DNA of 64,000 bases from an uncultured Bacteroidales bacterium (GTDB taxonomy: Bacteria; Bacteroidota; Bacteroidia; Bacteroidales; WCHB1-69), in NCBI GenBank assembly GCA_946407715.1, contig CAMJPH010000002.1, forward strand, positions 1-64,000. The letters are read 5' to 3'. Position numbers and translations under genes: made by a program. Every line of letters begins with the position of its first letter. The first letter of the stretch is position 1. The notes beneath the pieces are model-generated. The model was not told the origin of the DNA, did not search any database, and was given only the letters and a program-made list of their open reading frames with translations. Shown here piece after piece: positions 1 through 8,224 of this stretch.

Positions 1-379
1 CGAAAGGTGCATCAAGGTTGATGGTCACCCAACCCGCTGTTGTGGTAACGGAAAGTGTTCCGCTGAAGACCTCGTCGGCATCGGCAAGGCTGATACCTGC
101 TGACAAGTCTTCAGCATCAACATTCTGCATGTACACAGTGATTGGGAGATCTTTCGCGGCAATTCCCATATAGTAGAAACTGATGCTACTAATGGTACCT
201 GCCGTTCCAATCTCGTCAGCAGTGTAGAGCATTTCAGTGATGGAGTAATTGTAATAGGTACCTATTGGAACCTGATTAGAGGTCGCAGTACCATCTCCAA
301 TCTGCACTTCTGTTTGCGCGTTCGCCGCCCATGGGATGCAGAACATCGCAAACATCAAAAACAATAAGAATTTTTTCAT
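1..379 (-). CDS. Secreted protein, N-terminal part (runs off the left edge)
   Basis: The first 126 codons of a minus-strand gene are visible, starting at ATG 377-379; the rest lies outside the window. Residues 1 to about 22 form a clear signal peptide: MKKF, a hydrophobic core rich in L, F and M, then ANA-Q, a good signal peptidase I site. The mature part begins TEVQIGDGTATSN and continues with a YNYS...EIG...ISSISFYY pattern. From memory, this pattern is common at the N-terminus of large Bacteroidales surface proteins that carry a C-terminal type IX secretion signal. That signal cannot be checked here. The gene is separated from the polysaccharide locus by a 337-base repeat-rich gap, so it is probably a separate unit. 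Function unknown. Confidence 0.75.
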   Translation of the reverse strand, partial: MKKFLLFLMFAMFCIPWAANAQTEVQIGDGTATSNQVPIGTYYNYSITEMLYTADEIGTAGTISSISFYYMGIAAKDLPITVYMQNVDAEDLSAGISLADADEVFSGTLSVTTTAGWVTINLDAPF

Positions 380-440
380 AATGTTTTTTTTTTGGTGAAT
401 AAATAAGTTAGTTAATATAAATGGGTTTGTCCATTTTTCA

Positions 441-500
441 CTTAAACTTAAACTTAAACTTAGACTTAAACTTAAACTTAGACTTAGACTTTGACTTAGA
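441..500. repeat. Hexamer tandem array, 10 units (cttaaa / cttaga)
   Basis: Ten consecutive six-base units can be read: cttaaa x3, cttaga, cttaaa x2, cttaga x2, ctttga, cttaga. The units alternate mainly at one position (a or g). A related array lies at 20585-20662 on the opposite strand. Both are in gaps between genes. Confidence 0.95.
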
Positions 501-506
501 CTATCC

Positions 507-534
507 ACAAATCACACTTCACAAATCACACTTC
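507..534. repeat. 14-base direct repeat, two perfect copies (acaaatcacacttc)
   Basis: Two adjacent identical copies of acaaatcacacttc at 507-520 and 521-534, followed by acta. The same core word acaaatcac follows the hexamer array near 20573-20553 on the minus strand, and also occurs at 34069-34077. Confidence 0.9.
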
Positions 535-631
535 ACTACACGTTATAAAAATTCAAGCTGCAAAAATACAAAACACACGCATACACGGACGCGTTTGTCA
601 ACAAAAAGTTGTTAACAAGTTATGAACAATG

Positions 632-673
632 GTTAATAGTTAGCAGTTAACAGTTAACAGTTAGCAGTTAGAG
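632..673. repeat. Heptamer tandem array, 6 units (gttaaca / gttagca)
   Basis: Six seven-base units: gttaata, gttagca, gttaaca, gttaaca, gttagca, gttagag. Immediately after it, gcaaacc occurs twice in tandem (687-693 and 694-700). These lie 44 and 17 bases past the stop codon of the last gene of the polysaccharide locus in the direction of transcription. Confidence 0.9.
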
Positions 674-716
674 GGATTCGTAAACTGCAAACCGCAAACC
701 GCATTCGGGTGGCATT

Positions 717-1724
717 TCACTTGATTTCGACGAGGTAATCATTCTTGGCAAACGTTTTGCCATAGACAGGCTGCAGGATGGAAGGATCGACTGTGTTTCC
801 TTTCAGCCACTCAAGAATCGCCTTCGGGTAGTTCACTCCCGCCTCGTAGCTGAATGGGAAGCCGCCGCCAAAACGGGGGTTAAGCTCCAAAATGCAATAA
901 TCGCCGTTGGCGCGCTGCATGATGTCCATGTCCAGATTCCCGATATGATGCAGGCTTTCCCCTATCCTTCTCCCTATTTCGCGAATTTCGGGTAAATCCA
1001 CCGTGACCGACTTGTCCGTTTCGCCGGCCCGCATGGCCAATTTCTTTTTCACCGAAACAGCCACGTAGTTGCCTTGCAGGTCGTTCATCACATCGAGCCC
1101 GAATTCCTCTCCTGTGAGTTTTTCCTGAATCACAATATTCTCGTCAACCACGGAAGCAGAGGCCAAAATCGACCGTTTGATTCTGTTCATGAGCAATTTG
1201 TAGCAAATGTCTAACATCTCCATGTCTTCTATTGTTTCAAGTCCGATGGAACCGGAGCCCCAACGCGGCTTCATGAACAATGGGAACGACACCTCGCCGG
1301 ATGCTAAGGCGCGTTTGGCCTCCTCTATGGAGACATACGTCTTCGGAGCCTTCAACCCGATGGACTCCACCCACTGCGATGTCTTGTATTTGTCAAAACA
1401 AATGTCTATCACTTCGGGAGCGGAAACGATGACCGTCACCCCTTCCGCCTCGAACCTCGCCTTGTTCGCCGCCAGAAACGGCAGCTCAAGGTCGTTAAGG
1501 CTGATCAAAGCGTCAACCTTGTGTTTCCGGCAAATATCCAATGTTATGCCAATGTAGTCTTGTGCATAGACTGATGGAACTTGTAGCCGTACATCAGCAG
1601 CCTGTAGTGCCGGAGCCGACATTTGCATATCGGTGGCGATAATAGCATCTCCTTCGTTTAAATTTTCACGAAAGTATTTGAGCAAATAGGTGCGTCTGCC
1701 CGCACATGTGAAAAGAATGTTCAT
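717..1724 (-). CDS. CarB-like ATP-grasp ligase
   Basis: A 335-residue ATP-grasp enzyme of the carbamoyl-phosphate-synthase-like group. The N-terminal pre-ATP-grasp domain opens with a nucleotide-fold strand (MNILFTCAGRR). The central domain has the lysine strand FMKPRWGSGSIG (about 150-162), and the C-terminal metal and ATP site ends in ILELNPRFGGGFP (about 281-293). Enzymes of this fold join a carboxylate to an amine through an acyl phosphate; the substrates cannot be told from sequence. It is the last gene of the locus and lies 12 bases downstream of a PLP-dependent enzyme, repeating an ATP-grasp/PLP pairing seen elsewhere in this window. It may amide-link an amino-acid-like group to a sugar (inference). 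Confidence 0.85.
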   Translation of the reverse strand: MNILFTCAGRRTYLLKYFRENLNEGDAIIATDMQMSAPALQAADVRLQVPSVYAQDYIGITLDICRKHKVDALISLNDLELPFLAANKARFEAEGVTVIVSAPEVIDICFDKYKTSQWVESIGLKAPKTYVSIEEAKRALASGEVSFPLFMKPRWGSGSIGLETIEDMEMLDICYKLLMNRIKRSILASASVVDENIVIQEKLTGEEFGLDVMNDLQGNYVAVSVKKKLAMRAGETDKSVTVDLPEIREIGRRIGESLHHIGNLDMDIMQRANGDYCILELNPRFGGGFPFSYEAGVNYPKAILEWLKGNTVDPSILQPVYGKTFAKNDYLVEIK

Positions 1725-1736
1725 AACAGTTCGTAT

Positions 1737-2657
1737 TTATTTCATCAGATTCATCAGTCCGCCGGTATGCCAGAAGATGATGTTCTTGTTTTGCAAATTA
1801 TTTTTTTTGATAATATCCATCATTCCGTAGAAGGCCTTGCCCGAATAGGTGGTGTCGAGCATCAGGCCGGTGGTTTTCATGACATCTTTCAAATAGGTTT
1901 CCATTTCCGGGACAAATTGTTCATATCCGCCGAACAGGTAATCAGCATTGAAAATGACGCTGTCCGAAAAATCCTTCTTGACTCCATAATATTCGCCCAA
2001 CATGTTGGCGAAATCAACGACCACCTGCTTTCCTCTCTCGTATTGGCGAGCCACAGAAATGCCCACCACCTTGACATCGTGCCATCCCACGAGCTCACAC
2101 CCCACCACGATGCCGGCGTGCGTGCTTCCGGTTCCCGATGCAAGGAAAAGGTAGTCGGGTTTGTAGTCGGCGGTGTCGCACTGCCGTTTCAATTCCTTGA
2201 CGGCATCCACGAAACAGGTGCCGCCCGGCAAGTCATGGCCGCCGCCATGCACGTAATAAGGCTTATAGCCCGCATTGGCGAACGTTCCCATGGCTCTGTC
2301 CATGGCCACTGCCGTTTCCGACGGGTCGATCGTTTCACACTCGACGCCGCTCAAACGGCACAACAGCGCATTCCCCTTTTCAGATTCAAAACGTTCCTTT
2401 GCGCCTTGGACGCACAGATGACATTTCCACCCGTTACGGGCCGCCATCAGGGCAATGGCACGGATATGATTGGACTGTATTCCCCCGCAGGTGACCACGG
2501 CATTGTAGCCTTCCGCTTTCAAAAAACGCTCATATTCAACAGCTTTCCGGGCTTTCGAGCCACCTCCAACAAAAGGATACAGGTCGTCTCTCACAATTCT
2601 GAGAACAGAACTGCCGACACAGATTTCATCAAGAAAAAGGAAATGATTCATATACAT
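1737..2657 (-). CDS. PLP-dependent ACC deaminase / D-cysteine desulfhydrase family enzyme
   Basis: A fold-type II PLP enzyme of about 306 residues. The family signature GGGSKARK (about 31-38) supplies the Schiff-base lysine, probably K35, and CGGIQSNH (57-64) supplies the phosphate- and substrate-binding SNH. A glycine-rich ASGTGSTHAG loop follows near 175. Family members deaminate 1-aminocyclopropane-1-carboxylate or D-cysteine, or act on related D-amino acids; the exact substrate here is open. The reading frame extends to a TTG at 2663, but ATG at 2657 (or 2651) is more likely. It lies between a GNAT gene and an ATP-grasp gene, which suggests that it prepares an amino acid used to decorate the polysaccharide. 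Confidence 0.8.
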   Translation of the reverse strand: MYMNHFLFLDEICVGSSVLRIVRDDLYPFVGGGSKARKAVEYERFLKAEGYNAVVTCGGIQSNHIRAIALMAARNGWKCHLCVQGAKERFESEKGNALLCRLSGVECETIDPSETAVAMDRAMGTFANAGYKPYYVHGGGHDLPGGTCFVDAVKELKRQCDTADYKPDYLFLASGTGSTHAGIVVGCELVGWHDVKVVGISVARQYERGKQVVVDFANMLGEYYGVKKDFSDSVIFNADYLFGGYEQFVPEMETYLKDVMKTTGLMLDTTYSGKAFYGMMDIIKKNNLQNKNIIFWHTGGLMNLMK

Positions 2658-2672
2658 TTTCAAGCGCTATGT

Positions 2673-3176
2673 TTATTGCTTATCCCAATCTTCCTTTAAC
2701 AAGCCATAATACAAACGATCTTTCTTTTCACCGTTTTCCAACACATATTCTTGCCTGAGCCTGCCTTCCAACCGGAAGCCCAACTTCTCGTTGATCCGGA
2801 TGCTGGCATAATTGTCCTCGTTGGTGACAAAGTAGAGTTTGTTAAGGCCTAAATCGTTAAAGCCAAAATCACACATCAGTTTCTTGGCGCGGGTGCCTAT
2901 CCCTTTATGCAAACAGGTGGGATTCGCGAACAGATAGGTCTCGGCCTTCCCGATTTCACGGTTGATGGAAGTAAACCCACCGAAAGCGACAATCTCCCCG
3001 TCTTCTATTATTGCAACGTCAAAACGTTTGTCATTATTGAGGTTTGACTCAAACCATTCGATAGTCTTATCCATCAAAATGGGAACCTCAAAGTGCATGT
3101 TAGCATACACCAATGGATTATTCATCCACGCGACACGCTTCTCCAAATCGGATTTCTCTAATCTTCGGATATACAT
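2673..3176 (-). CDS. GNAT N-acyltransferase (RimJ/RimL type)
   Basis: A 167-residue single-domain GNAT protein. It has the acyl-CoA-binding loop HKGIGTRA (about 90-97) and the late motif NEDNYASIRINEKLGF (about 118-133) typical of the RimJ/RimL group. Relatives in polysaccharide loci N-acetylate 4-amino sugars (for example PseH-type enzymes). The start overlaps the end of the sugar transferase gene by 19 bases, so the two are probably translationally coupled. The likely role is N-acylation of an amino sugar nucleotide, possibly one made by the aminotransferases at 14-17 kb. The acyl donor (acetyl-CoA or an acyl-ACP from this locus) is unknown. Confidence 0.8.
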   Translation of the reverse strand: MYIRRLEKSDLEKRVAWMNNPLVYANMHFEVPILMDKTIEWFESNLNNDKRFDVAIIEDGEIVAFGGFTSINREIGKAETYLFANPTCLHKGIGTRAKKLMCDFGFNDLGLNKLYFVTNEDNYASIRINEKLGFRLEGRLRQEYVLENGEKKDRLYYGLLKEDWDKQ

Positions 3177-3802
3177 TGCTGTTCTTTTTCTTTTCTGCGG
3201 ACATCGTCTAACCTGCCCAAACGAAGACCAGGAATGACATTGACATCTTTGTGATTGAAAATATTGAGGAACGATGTGAAAAACACCTTTGCATCCATGC
3301 CAAATGTCAAATGTTCGACATAATAGACATCATAGGCCAGTTTCTCGTCCCAGGACAGGTTATTCCGGCCATTGACCTGCGCCCATCCGGTAATACCCGG
3401 CCGTACTGTGTGGCGAATTTTCTCATGTTCCGTGTACCAGGGAAGATATTCCGGAAACAAAGGCCTCGGCCCGACAAAGGACATATCCCCTTTCAACACG
3501 TTGATAAGTTGCGGCAATTCATCAACGGAGAGTTTTCTGACCAAAGCGCCCACTTTCGTGACCCGGTCCTTGTCGGGAAGAAGATTCCCGTCTTTGTCCC
3601 GCTCATCAGTCATGGTCTTGAACTTGATGATTTTAAAGATTTTCTCGTCCTTTCCCGGTCTTTCCTGATAAAAGAACACGCCGTAGCCCTTGTTCGCGAA
3701 ATGCAGGAAAACGGCCACTAACAGAATAAACCATCCTCCACAAATCAAAGCGATGCAGGAGAGGACAATGTCCAAAAAACGTTTGAAAAAATGTTTATAC
3801 AT
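3158..3802 (-). CDS. Initiating sugar-phosphate transferase (PglC-like), copy 1
   Basis: A 214-residue monotopic phosphoglycosyl transferase that moves a sugar 1-phosphate from a nucleotide sugar to undecaprenyl phosphate at the inner face of the cytoplasmic membrane. A re-entrant membrane helix spans residues 10-35. The catalytic Asp-Glu pair is in VDELPQL (D94, E95), followed by [15 protein letters not shown]. Length matches the minimal PglC type, without the extra membrane domain of WcaJ/WbaP. It begins with the same MYKHFFKR as a second copy at 28564-29265 but is 19 residues shorter at the C-terminus. It lies next to the glycosyltransferases at 3.8-8.2 kb, so it probably starts their repeat unit. 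Confidence 0.92.
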   Translation of the reverse strand: MYKHFFKRFLDIVLSCIALICGGWFILLVAVFLHFANKGYGVFFYQERPGKDEKIFKIIKFKTMTDERDKDGNLLPDKDRVTKVGALVRKLSVDELPQLINVLKGDMSFVGPRPLFPEYLPWYTEHEKIRHTVRPGITGWAQVNGRNNLSWDEKLAYDVYYVEHLTFGMDAKVFFTSFLNIFNHKDVNVIPGLRLGRLDDVRRKEKEQQCISED

Positions 3803-3811
3803 AACTTAACA

Positions 3812-5014
3812 TTAACAATGCGAAATAATTGGCCCGTAGGTATGCTCCACCAGGTAATTCTCACAGAGGAAGCGATAGCCGTTCTCGCCCATAGCGTTCA
3901 CATCGGAAGCCAGCATCCTGTCCACGCAGGCCGTGAACGCCTCCACGGAGTTACTCCCGCACTTGAATCCGAAACCGTTAGCCTCGGCTATGTCGCCCGT
4001 GTCACAATTCGGATCAGTAGCGGCGATAATGGGCATCTTGTTTTCCAGATACGACAGCAGTCGTGACGGGAAATTCGGAATCGTGAAGCGATAGTCGAGA
4101 AAAATCAGTCCGATGTCGCACGAGCGCACCAGCAGGTCATAGTCCTCTTTTGGCAGCCAATCCAGCACTGTGACAGACGATGCTTTTTTTGCCGCATACC
4201 ATTGCGCGAGCTTAGGCTGTTCCGTTCCGCTGCCCACCACAAGGAAATGGCAGTCGGAGCGGTTTGCATTGGCATCCAAGCAGCGAATGATGAATGGAAT
4301 GTCCTGCGGCTTTCCAAGGTTGCCGCCATAGATGAACACAGGCTTGTCCGCAGGCAGGCCGTATTTCTGCCGGATGCAATTCCTTGCTTCGGGGTCTGCA
4401 TCGCCATAGTCTTGCAATTCGAGGGAATTAGGCGCCACCTCCACCCTGTCGGCATCAACATACGGGTTGTGAGACAACAGGTAGTTCACATTTGCGGGAG
4501 ACATGCAGCCGATATAGTCGGATTGCCGGTAGAGCGACACCTCCTTGCGGCGGAACCACCAATAGAAAAAGCTGTGTTTGCCGAAAAGGCCGAGATCCAC
4601 CGCGTTCTGGGGAAAGATGTCCTTGAGCAACAGGTAGCTGATAGCCTGCGGATTTTTCTTTTTCAGATATTTCACCACCCCCGTCAGCATGACAGGTGGT
4701 GTGGTGTAGAGGATGATGTCGAAGTGCGCGTCCCCGAGATACTTGCGTATGGCACGCTTGAACTGAGGCTCCACTAAGGTCTGGCCGACACCTTTTTCTA
4801 CGATGTTAGTTTTCTGAAGGTTTAGCGTTCGCACGCCGAGCAGACGCACACCGTCAACCTCAACCAAAGCGGTAGGTTGTCCAAGACGCCGTTCCCGAGG
4901 AGCGACAATCGTCACTTGGTGGCCCTCATCGCGAAATTTCCGCATAAGATCGAGGAAAAGGCGATGTTCTGAGATGCCCTGCACTTTTGACATCGTGAGG
5001 AAAATAATACGCAT
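3812..5014 (-). CDS. Glycosyltransferase family 4
   Basis: A 400-residue GT-B glycosyltransferase resembling WbuB-type GT4 enzymes. The acceptor domain starts MRIIFLTMSKVQGISEHR. The donor domain contains VFIYGGNLGKPQDIPF (about 225-240) and a late, degenerate acidic region. It would add a sugar to the lipid-linked intermediate on the cytoplasmic side. The gene sits 9 bases upstream of the initiating transferase in the same unit. The donor sugar cannot be predicted. It is one of only three recognisable glycosyltransferases in the window. Confidence 0.85.
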   Translation of the reverse strand: MRIIFLTMSKVQGISEHRLFLDLMRKFRDEGHQVTIVAPRERRLGQPTALVEVDGVRLLGVRTLNLQKTNIVEKGVGQTLVEPQFKRAIRKYLGDAHFDIILYTTPPVMLTGVVKYLKKKNPQAISYLLLKDIFPQNAVDLGLFGKHSFFYWWFRRKEVSLYRQSDYIGCMSPANVNYLLSHNPYVDADRVEVAPNSLELQDYGDADPEARNCIRQKYGLPADKPVFIYGGNLGKPQDIPFIIRCLDANANRSDCHFLVVGSGTEQPKLAQWYAAKKASSVTVLDWLPKEDYDLLVRSCDIGLIFLDYRFTIPNFPSRLLSYLENKMPIIAATDPNCDTGDIAEANGFGFKCGSNSVEAFTACVDRMLASDVNAMGENGYRFLCENYLVEHTYGPIISHC

Positions 5015-5053
5015 AAGCTTGAAAATAATCGTGTTCTAAATATCAGCGGTTGG

Positions 5054-6031
5054 TCACTTTTCCGGCACATCCGGCGCTGCCTGTCCGTAAAAGACATAAT
5101 CCACCCAGTTTTTCACCTCGAATTTCCCGACATCTACCGTGTTGTCACCATCCAACAGTTCCCCGATATTCGGAGGCAACTGGCAGTTCTCTATGATACC
5201 GATAACCTTGGGTGAATAGAATGGCTCGGAGAGTATCGTTTGGTTGGTGGTGATCACCTTCTTGGAAGCGCCGAGCACTTCCATCACCCGAATCGACAAT
5301 CCCGTCTGCTTGGGGTGGTGGACATCAATGACTACTTTGGACTGACCGACCACAAGATTTGCTTGTTCTTTGGGGACGGGCTTGAAAGAGAGGTTTTCTT
5401 TGGGAAAATCCCTGTATCCCGGCAAATTCTTCAAGACCCCCGAATAATAAACCCATTTGTTGATATAGACTTTGATGAAATAGGAATATCCGTTTTGTTT
5501 CAGTATGGGTATCAACTTCCCCAACACATATAATCGCTGTGTATGTCCCGCGCCCACAAACGAAAAATCGTATTTCACATCCACATCACCGCCGAAATCC
5601 TGCTTTTTGAAGAACAGGGGGAAATATTCCATTCCATATATTCCACAATCCTTTTTGTCGAAACTGAACAAACGGTCGAACAACTTGAGTGCCCGTTCAT
5701 CAAACCGGCTGACCGAAAGCGGATCCCATTGGTAGAGAACCATTCTTGCCTGAGGATTGCTGTTTTTCATCATCAGGATGGTGTCATAATCATAACCGTA
5801 CCCTCTCACCACCACAATGAGGTCGAACTTCTGTCCATCGATTTTCCGCAGCTGCTCCCGGATGTATTTGTTCTGCCAGCCGTTAATGGAGAAGAACTTG
5901 CGATACACCCGCTTTGCTGTACTCTCGTCAAAATCAGGGATAAAGCGAACTGTGTCGCCTTTGGCTGTGAGAGTCTCGACTATTGTTTTGTGATAGCCGT
6001 AGGACAACGGCATGACAAGCAGGATGTTCAT
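5054..6031 (-). CDS. Probable GT-B glycosyltransferase (CgeB-like)
   Basis: A 325-residue cytoplasmic protein with a Rossmann-like N-terminus (MNILLVMPLSYGYHKTIVETL) and a C-terminal region with QTGLSIRVMEVLGASKKVITTN. The latter resembles the donor-binding end of CgeB/GT1-like capsule enzymes. A YDFSFVGAG segment (about 154-162) is also typical of that group. Its stop overlaps the Wzy start by 4 bases (ATGA), which ties it to the polymerase and glycosyltransferase set. Assignment rests on overall pattern rather than a strict motif, so glycosyltransferase activity is likely but not certain. Confidence 0.65.
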   Translation of the reverse strand: MNILLVMPLSYGYHKTIVETLTAKGDTVRFIPDFDESTAKRVYRKFFSINGWQNKYIREQLRKIDGQKFDLIVVVRGYGYDYDTILMMKNSNPQARMVLYQWDPLSVSRFDERALKLFDRLFSFDKKDCGIYGMEYFPLFFKKQDFGGDVDVKYDFSFVGAGHTQRLYVLGKLIPILKQNGYSYFIKVYINKWVYYSGVLKNLPGYRDFPKENLSFKPVPKEQANLVVGQSKVVIDVHHPKQTGLSIRVMEVLGASKKVITTNQTILSEPFYSPKVIGIIENCQLPPNIGELLDGDNTVDVGKFEVKNWVDYVFYGQAAPDVPEK

Positions 6032-7242
6032 AGTTTGATTTTCTTATAAATAACCACGATAAGCCAAAACAAGATATAGATAACATCACCGTTTCCAATG
6101 CCCTGCCTATAGTAGAACACACCATTCATAGGAATCTGAAACAGCATGAAAATGACAAGCAAATCTATCACCGAACCTCCTTTAGAATAGGAATTCACGT
6201 AAAATCGTGTGATTAAAAAGAACAAAAAGGCAATCACAAAACAACCGATTTTACCATAGGATCGCATCCACTGCCCGACAAAGAAAGAGAAAACGTTGTA
6301 TTCGTCTAATATTCCAAGAGCGACATAATCCTCCATATCCAATCCTGGAGTCCTAAGCCCTAACATTTTTCTGAAGCCAGGGAATATCGAACCTTTCCCA
6401 AGCCAATAATCCATGTCAAACGTGTTCGAGAAGTGAATGGACTGCTGTCCCATATAACCGACGAAAGAATACGCGGGTCCTTTCACAGATGAGCCAAACC
6501 GTGCGATAGAAATAGTAATGAACACAAGAATGAAAAAAGAGACGAGAAGGGTCACCACCCTTAACAATTTCTTTGTGGATTTGTTTCCGCGTATGTCACT
6601 TCTAAAGAAGAAAAACAACACAACAAAATTCATCACCCAGAACAAGACACCATCCCGACCCGCATAACACAATGTCAGTAAAGGATATGACAAGGTGGAA
6701 AATAACAAGACAACCCTATACTTTGGGAAGACATCATATTTAAGGAAACAGAAATAAAGGACGAGCGGGATGAAATAGAGTGTTGCAAAACCGGCAAAGA
6801 ACGTATTCAGGATATTATGGGGAAGAATGAACGAATAGTCCAACCTGACAACCGACAAGTCCAATGTTGTTAACGTCAAGTATGCATAATAACCATAGAA
6901 GAGCACGGCGGGCACACCAATCGCGACAAAGACATCCGCCAACAGTTTCAATTGTTTTAACGAAGAGTCTGTTACAATCAGGCTCTGGTTGTTCATTTTA
7001 AACGAAGCAAAGAAAATCGGCAGAATCAGCAGAAGGTATAGGATAGACCAAGGGTTCAGGCTCCTGGTTGAGGATAGCAGCAGAAAAGATGTCGAAAAAA
7101 AGGATACCGCATAAATAAGATACAGAAAAGAGACAAACGCTTCCTTTCGCTTGAAGTAAAAAAGAAACGCAAACAATAAGCCGCAAATAAAAGCCATCTG
7201 TTTGGAATGTGTGGTTAAATACTCAATCAGCTCAAACTCCAT
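6028..7242 (-). CDS. Wzy-type oligosaccharide repeat-unit polymerase, copy 1
   Basis: A 404-residue integral membrane protein with about ten to twelve hydrophobic segments from residue 14 to 402. It has a larger hydrophilic loop near 265-315 (PGFRKMLGLRTPGLDMEDYV), as expected for the periplasmic loop of O-antigen polymerases. Wzy proteins join undecaprenyl-linked repeat units at the outer face of the inner membrane. There are no universal motifs, so the call rests on topology, length and position among glycosyltransferases. It overlaps the next gene by 4 bases. A second Wzy-like gene is at 44172-45404. Confidence 0.8.
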   Translation of the reverse strand: MEFELIEYLTTHSKQMAFICGLLFAFLFYFKRKEAFVSFLYLIYAVSFFSTSFLLLSSTRSLNPWSILYLLLILPIFFASFKMNNQSLIVTDSSLKQLKLLADVFVAIGVPAVLFYGYYAYLTLTTLDLSVVRLDYSFILPHNILNTFFAGFATLYFIPLVLYFCFLKYDVFPKYRVVLLFSTLSYPLLTLCYAGRDGVLFWVMNFVVLFFFFRSDIRGNKSTKKLLRVVTLLVSFFILVFITISIARFGSSVKGPAYSFVGYMGQQSIHFSNTFDMDYWLGKGSIFPGFRKMLGLRTPGLDMEDYVALGILDEYNVFSFFVGQWMRSYGKIGCFVIAFLFFLITRFYVNSYSKGGSVIDLLVIFMLFQIPMNGVFYYRQGIGNGDVIYILFWLIVVIYKKIKL

Positions 7243-7267
7243 TCTTTTCCAATTCTATAACATAACG

Positions 7268-8185
7268 CTACCGAGCACGGATTATCCGGTGCAAATGATA
7301 GCTCATGTATCTGAACAAAACCCAAAACGAGTATTTGCCGTGAAACAATTTAAAATTGGTGTAACGTAAGAGTTTCAAATAGTGGGCATGAGACTTGCTG
7401 CGCCCCGTTTTTTTGTTTGTATCTGTCGCACTGCCCTTTGTCCCGAATCTATATACGCTCATGGTATCACCAAGATACCAAAAGTCCCCTTGAGAGGAGG
7501 AATACAGAAGCATCATTATGTCACTGCCTGTTTGCGGACACTCCTTCCTCCAATATTCCAATAGGGATTCTGGGAGCTTCACTTGTCGTTGCAGAATTGA
7601 TGCGGTGGGAACAAACCAGCCTGAGACAAACAACTTACGGGCAGTGTACTTTCTTGGGCTTGCCGGCAAATGGAATTTATCAATGAACCTTTCGTTATAT
7701 AAAGAATATGTCTGCGCATTGTGGAAACAGAGACTGTATTTCGGATGTGTCTCCAAAAAATCCACCTGTTTTTGCAATTTGAGCGGGTGTGTCCAATAGT
7801 CATCACCCTCACAGAGGGCAAGGTATTTGGCATTGTCAATCCATTCGGCGTAAAACGTGCGTTTGGATTTCTTTTTATAATGGTTCTCCCGCAACAGCAG
7901 GATAACAAACGTGTGAAATTGGTTTTCTTTCAGGGGAGCGCAAATGACATGGGCATGGTCGGGGTCGCGTTCGTATGCGCCGTCGGCGTGAAAATCAAGG
8001 TTTGTTGACGCCCACTGGCGCAGCAACTCCTGTTCCCCATCTGTGGAGGCATCATCCACCACCACCGTAACCGCCGGGAAAGTAATGCGTTGCATGGCGA
8101 ACCCTCGCAAAGCATCCTCAATATACGGCTTTTGATTATACGTCAGACACCGCGTGCAAACCATGTATTTATAATCGCTACTCAT
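7268..8185 (-). CDS. Glycosyltransferase family 2
   Basis: A 305-residue GT-A fold inverting glycosyltransferase. The nucleotide-binding strand is TVVVDDASTDG (about 39-49), and the acidic metal-site motif is ALCEGDDYW (about 122-130), with TGSDIMML near 220 in the acceptor region. The C-terminus is basic (HRIIRAR), which may help membrane association. It is probably one of the enzymes that build the repeat unit together with the GT4 and CgeB-like neighbours. Confidence 0.9.
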   Translation of the reverse strand: MSSDYKYMVCTRCLTYNQKPYIEDALRGFAMQRITFPAVTVVVDDASTDGEQELLRQWASTNLDFHADGAYERDPDHAHVICAPLKENQFHTFVILLLRENHYKKKSKRTFYAEWIDNAKYLALCEGDDYWTHPLKLQKQVDFLETHPKYSLCFHNAQTYSLYNERFIDKFHLPASPRKYTARKLFVSGWFVPTASILQRQVKLPESLLEYWRKECPQTGSDIMMLLYSSSQGDFWYLGDTMSVYRFGTKGSATDTNKKTGRSKSHAHYLKLLRYTNFKLFHGKYSFWVLFRYMSYHLHRIIRAR

Positions 8186-8224
8186 ATATCTTTTATATGT
8201 ATCTCAACATTCCGAATCAACCTG

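Larger units (their letters stand above)
380..716. other. Intergenic region made of short tandem repeats
   Basis: This 337-base gap lies between the end of the polysaccharide locus and the start of the secreted-protein gene. It holds four short repeat arrays, listed separately, separated by A/T-rich sequence. A small plus-strand reading frame across it (421-615) is only the translation of the hexamer array (alternating L with N or D) and is not a gene. I see no convincing terminator hairpin or promoter, though a promoter for the secreted-protein gene must lie here. Confidence 0.7.

Noticed and set aside
441..534. Possible CRISPR array
   Set aside because: Units are six or 14 bases without spacers of constant length, and no cas genes are present.
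421..615. Small plus-strand frame coding alternating Leu with Asn or Asp
   Set aside because: It is the direct translation of the hexamer array and has no other support as a gene.
1767..2699. 310-residue plus-strand open frame opposite the PLP enzyme gene
   Set aside because: The minus strand encodes a clear PLP enzyme with its lysine and SNH motifs; the plus-strand product is histidine-rich without a fold.
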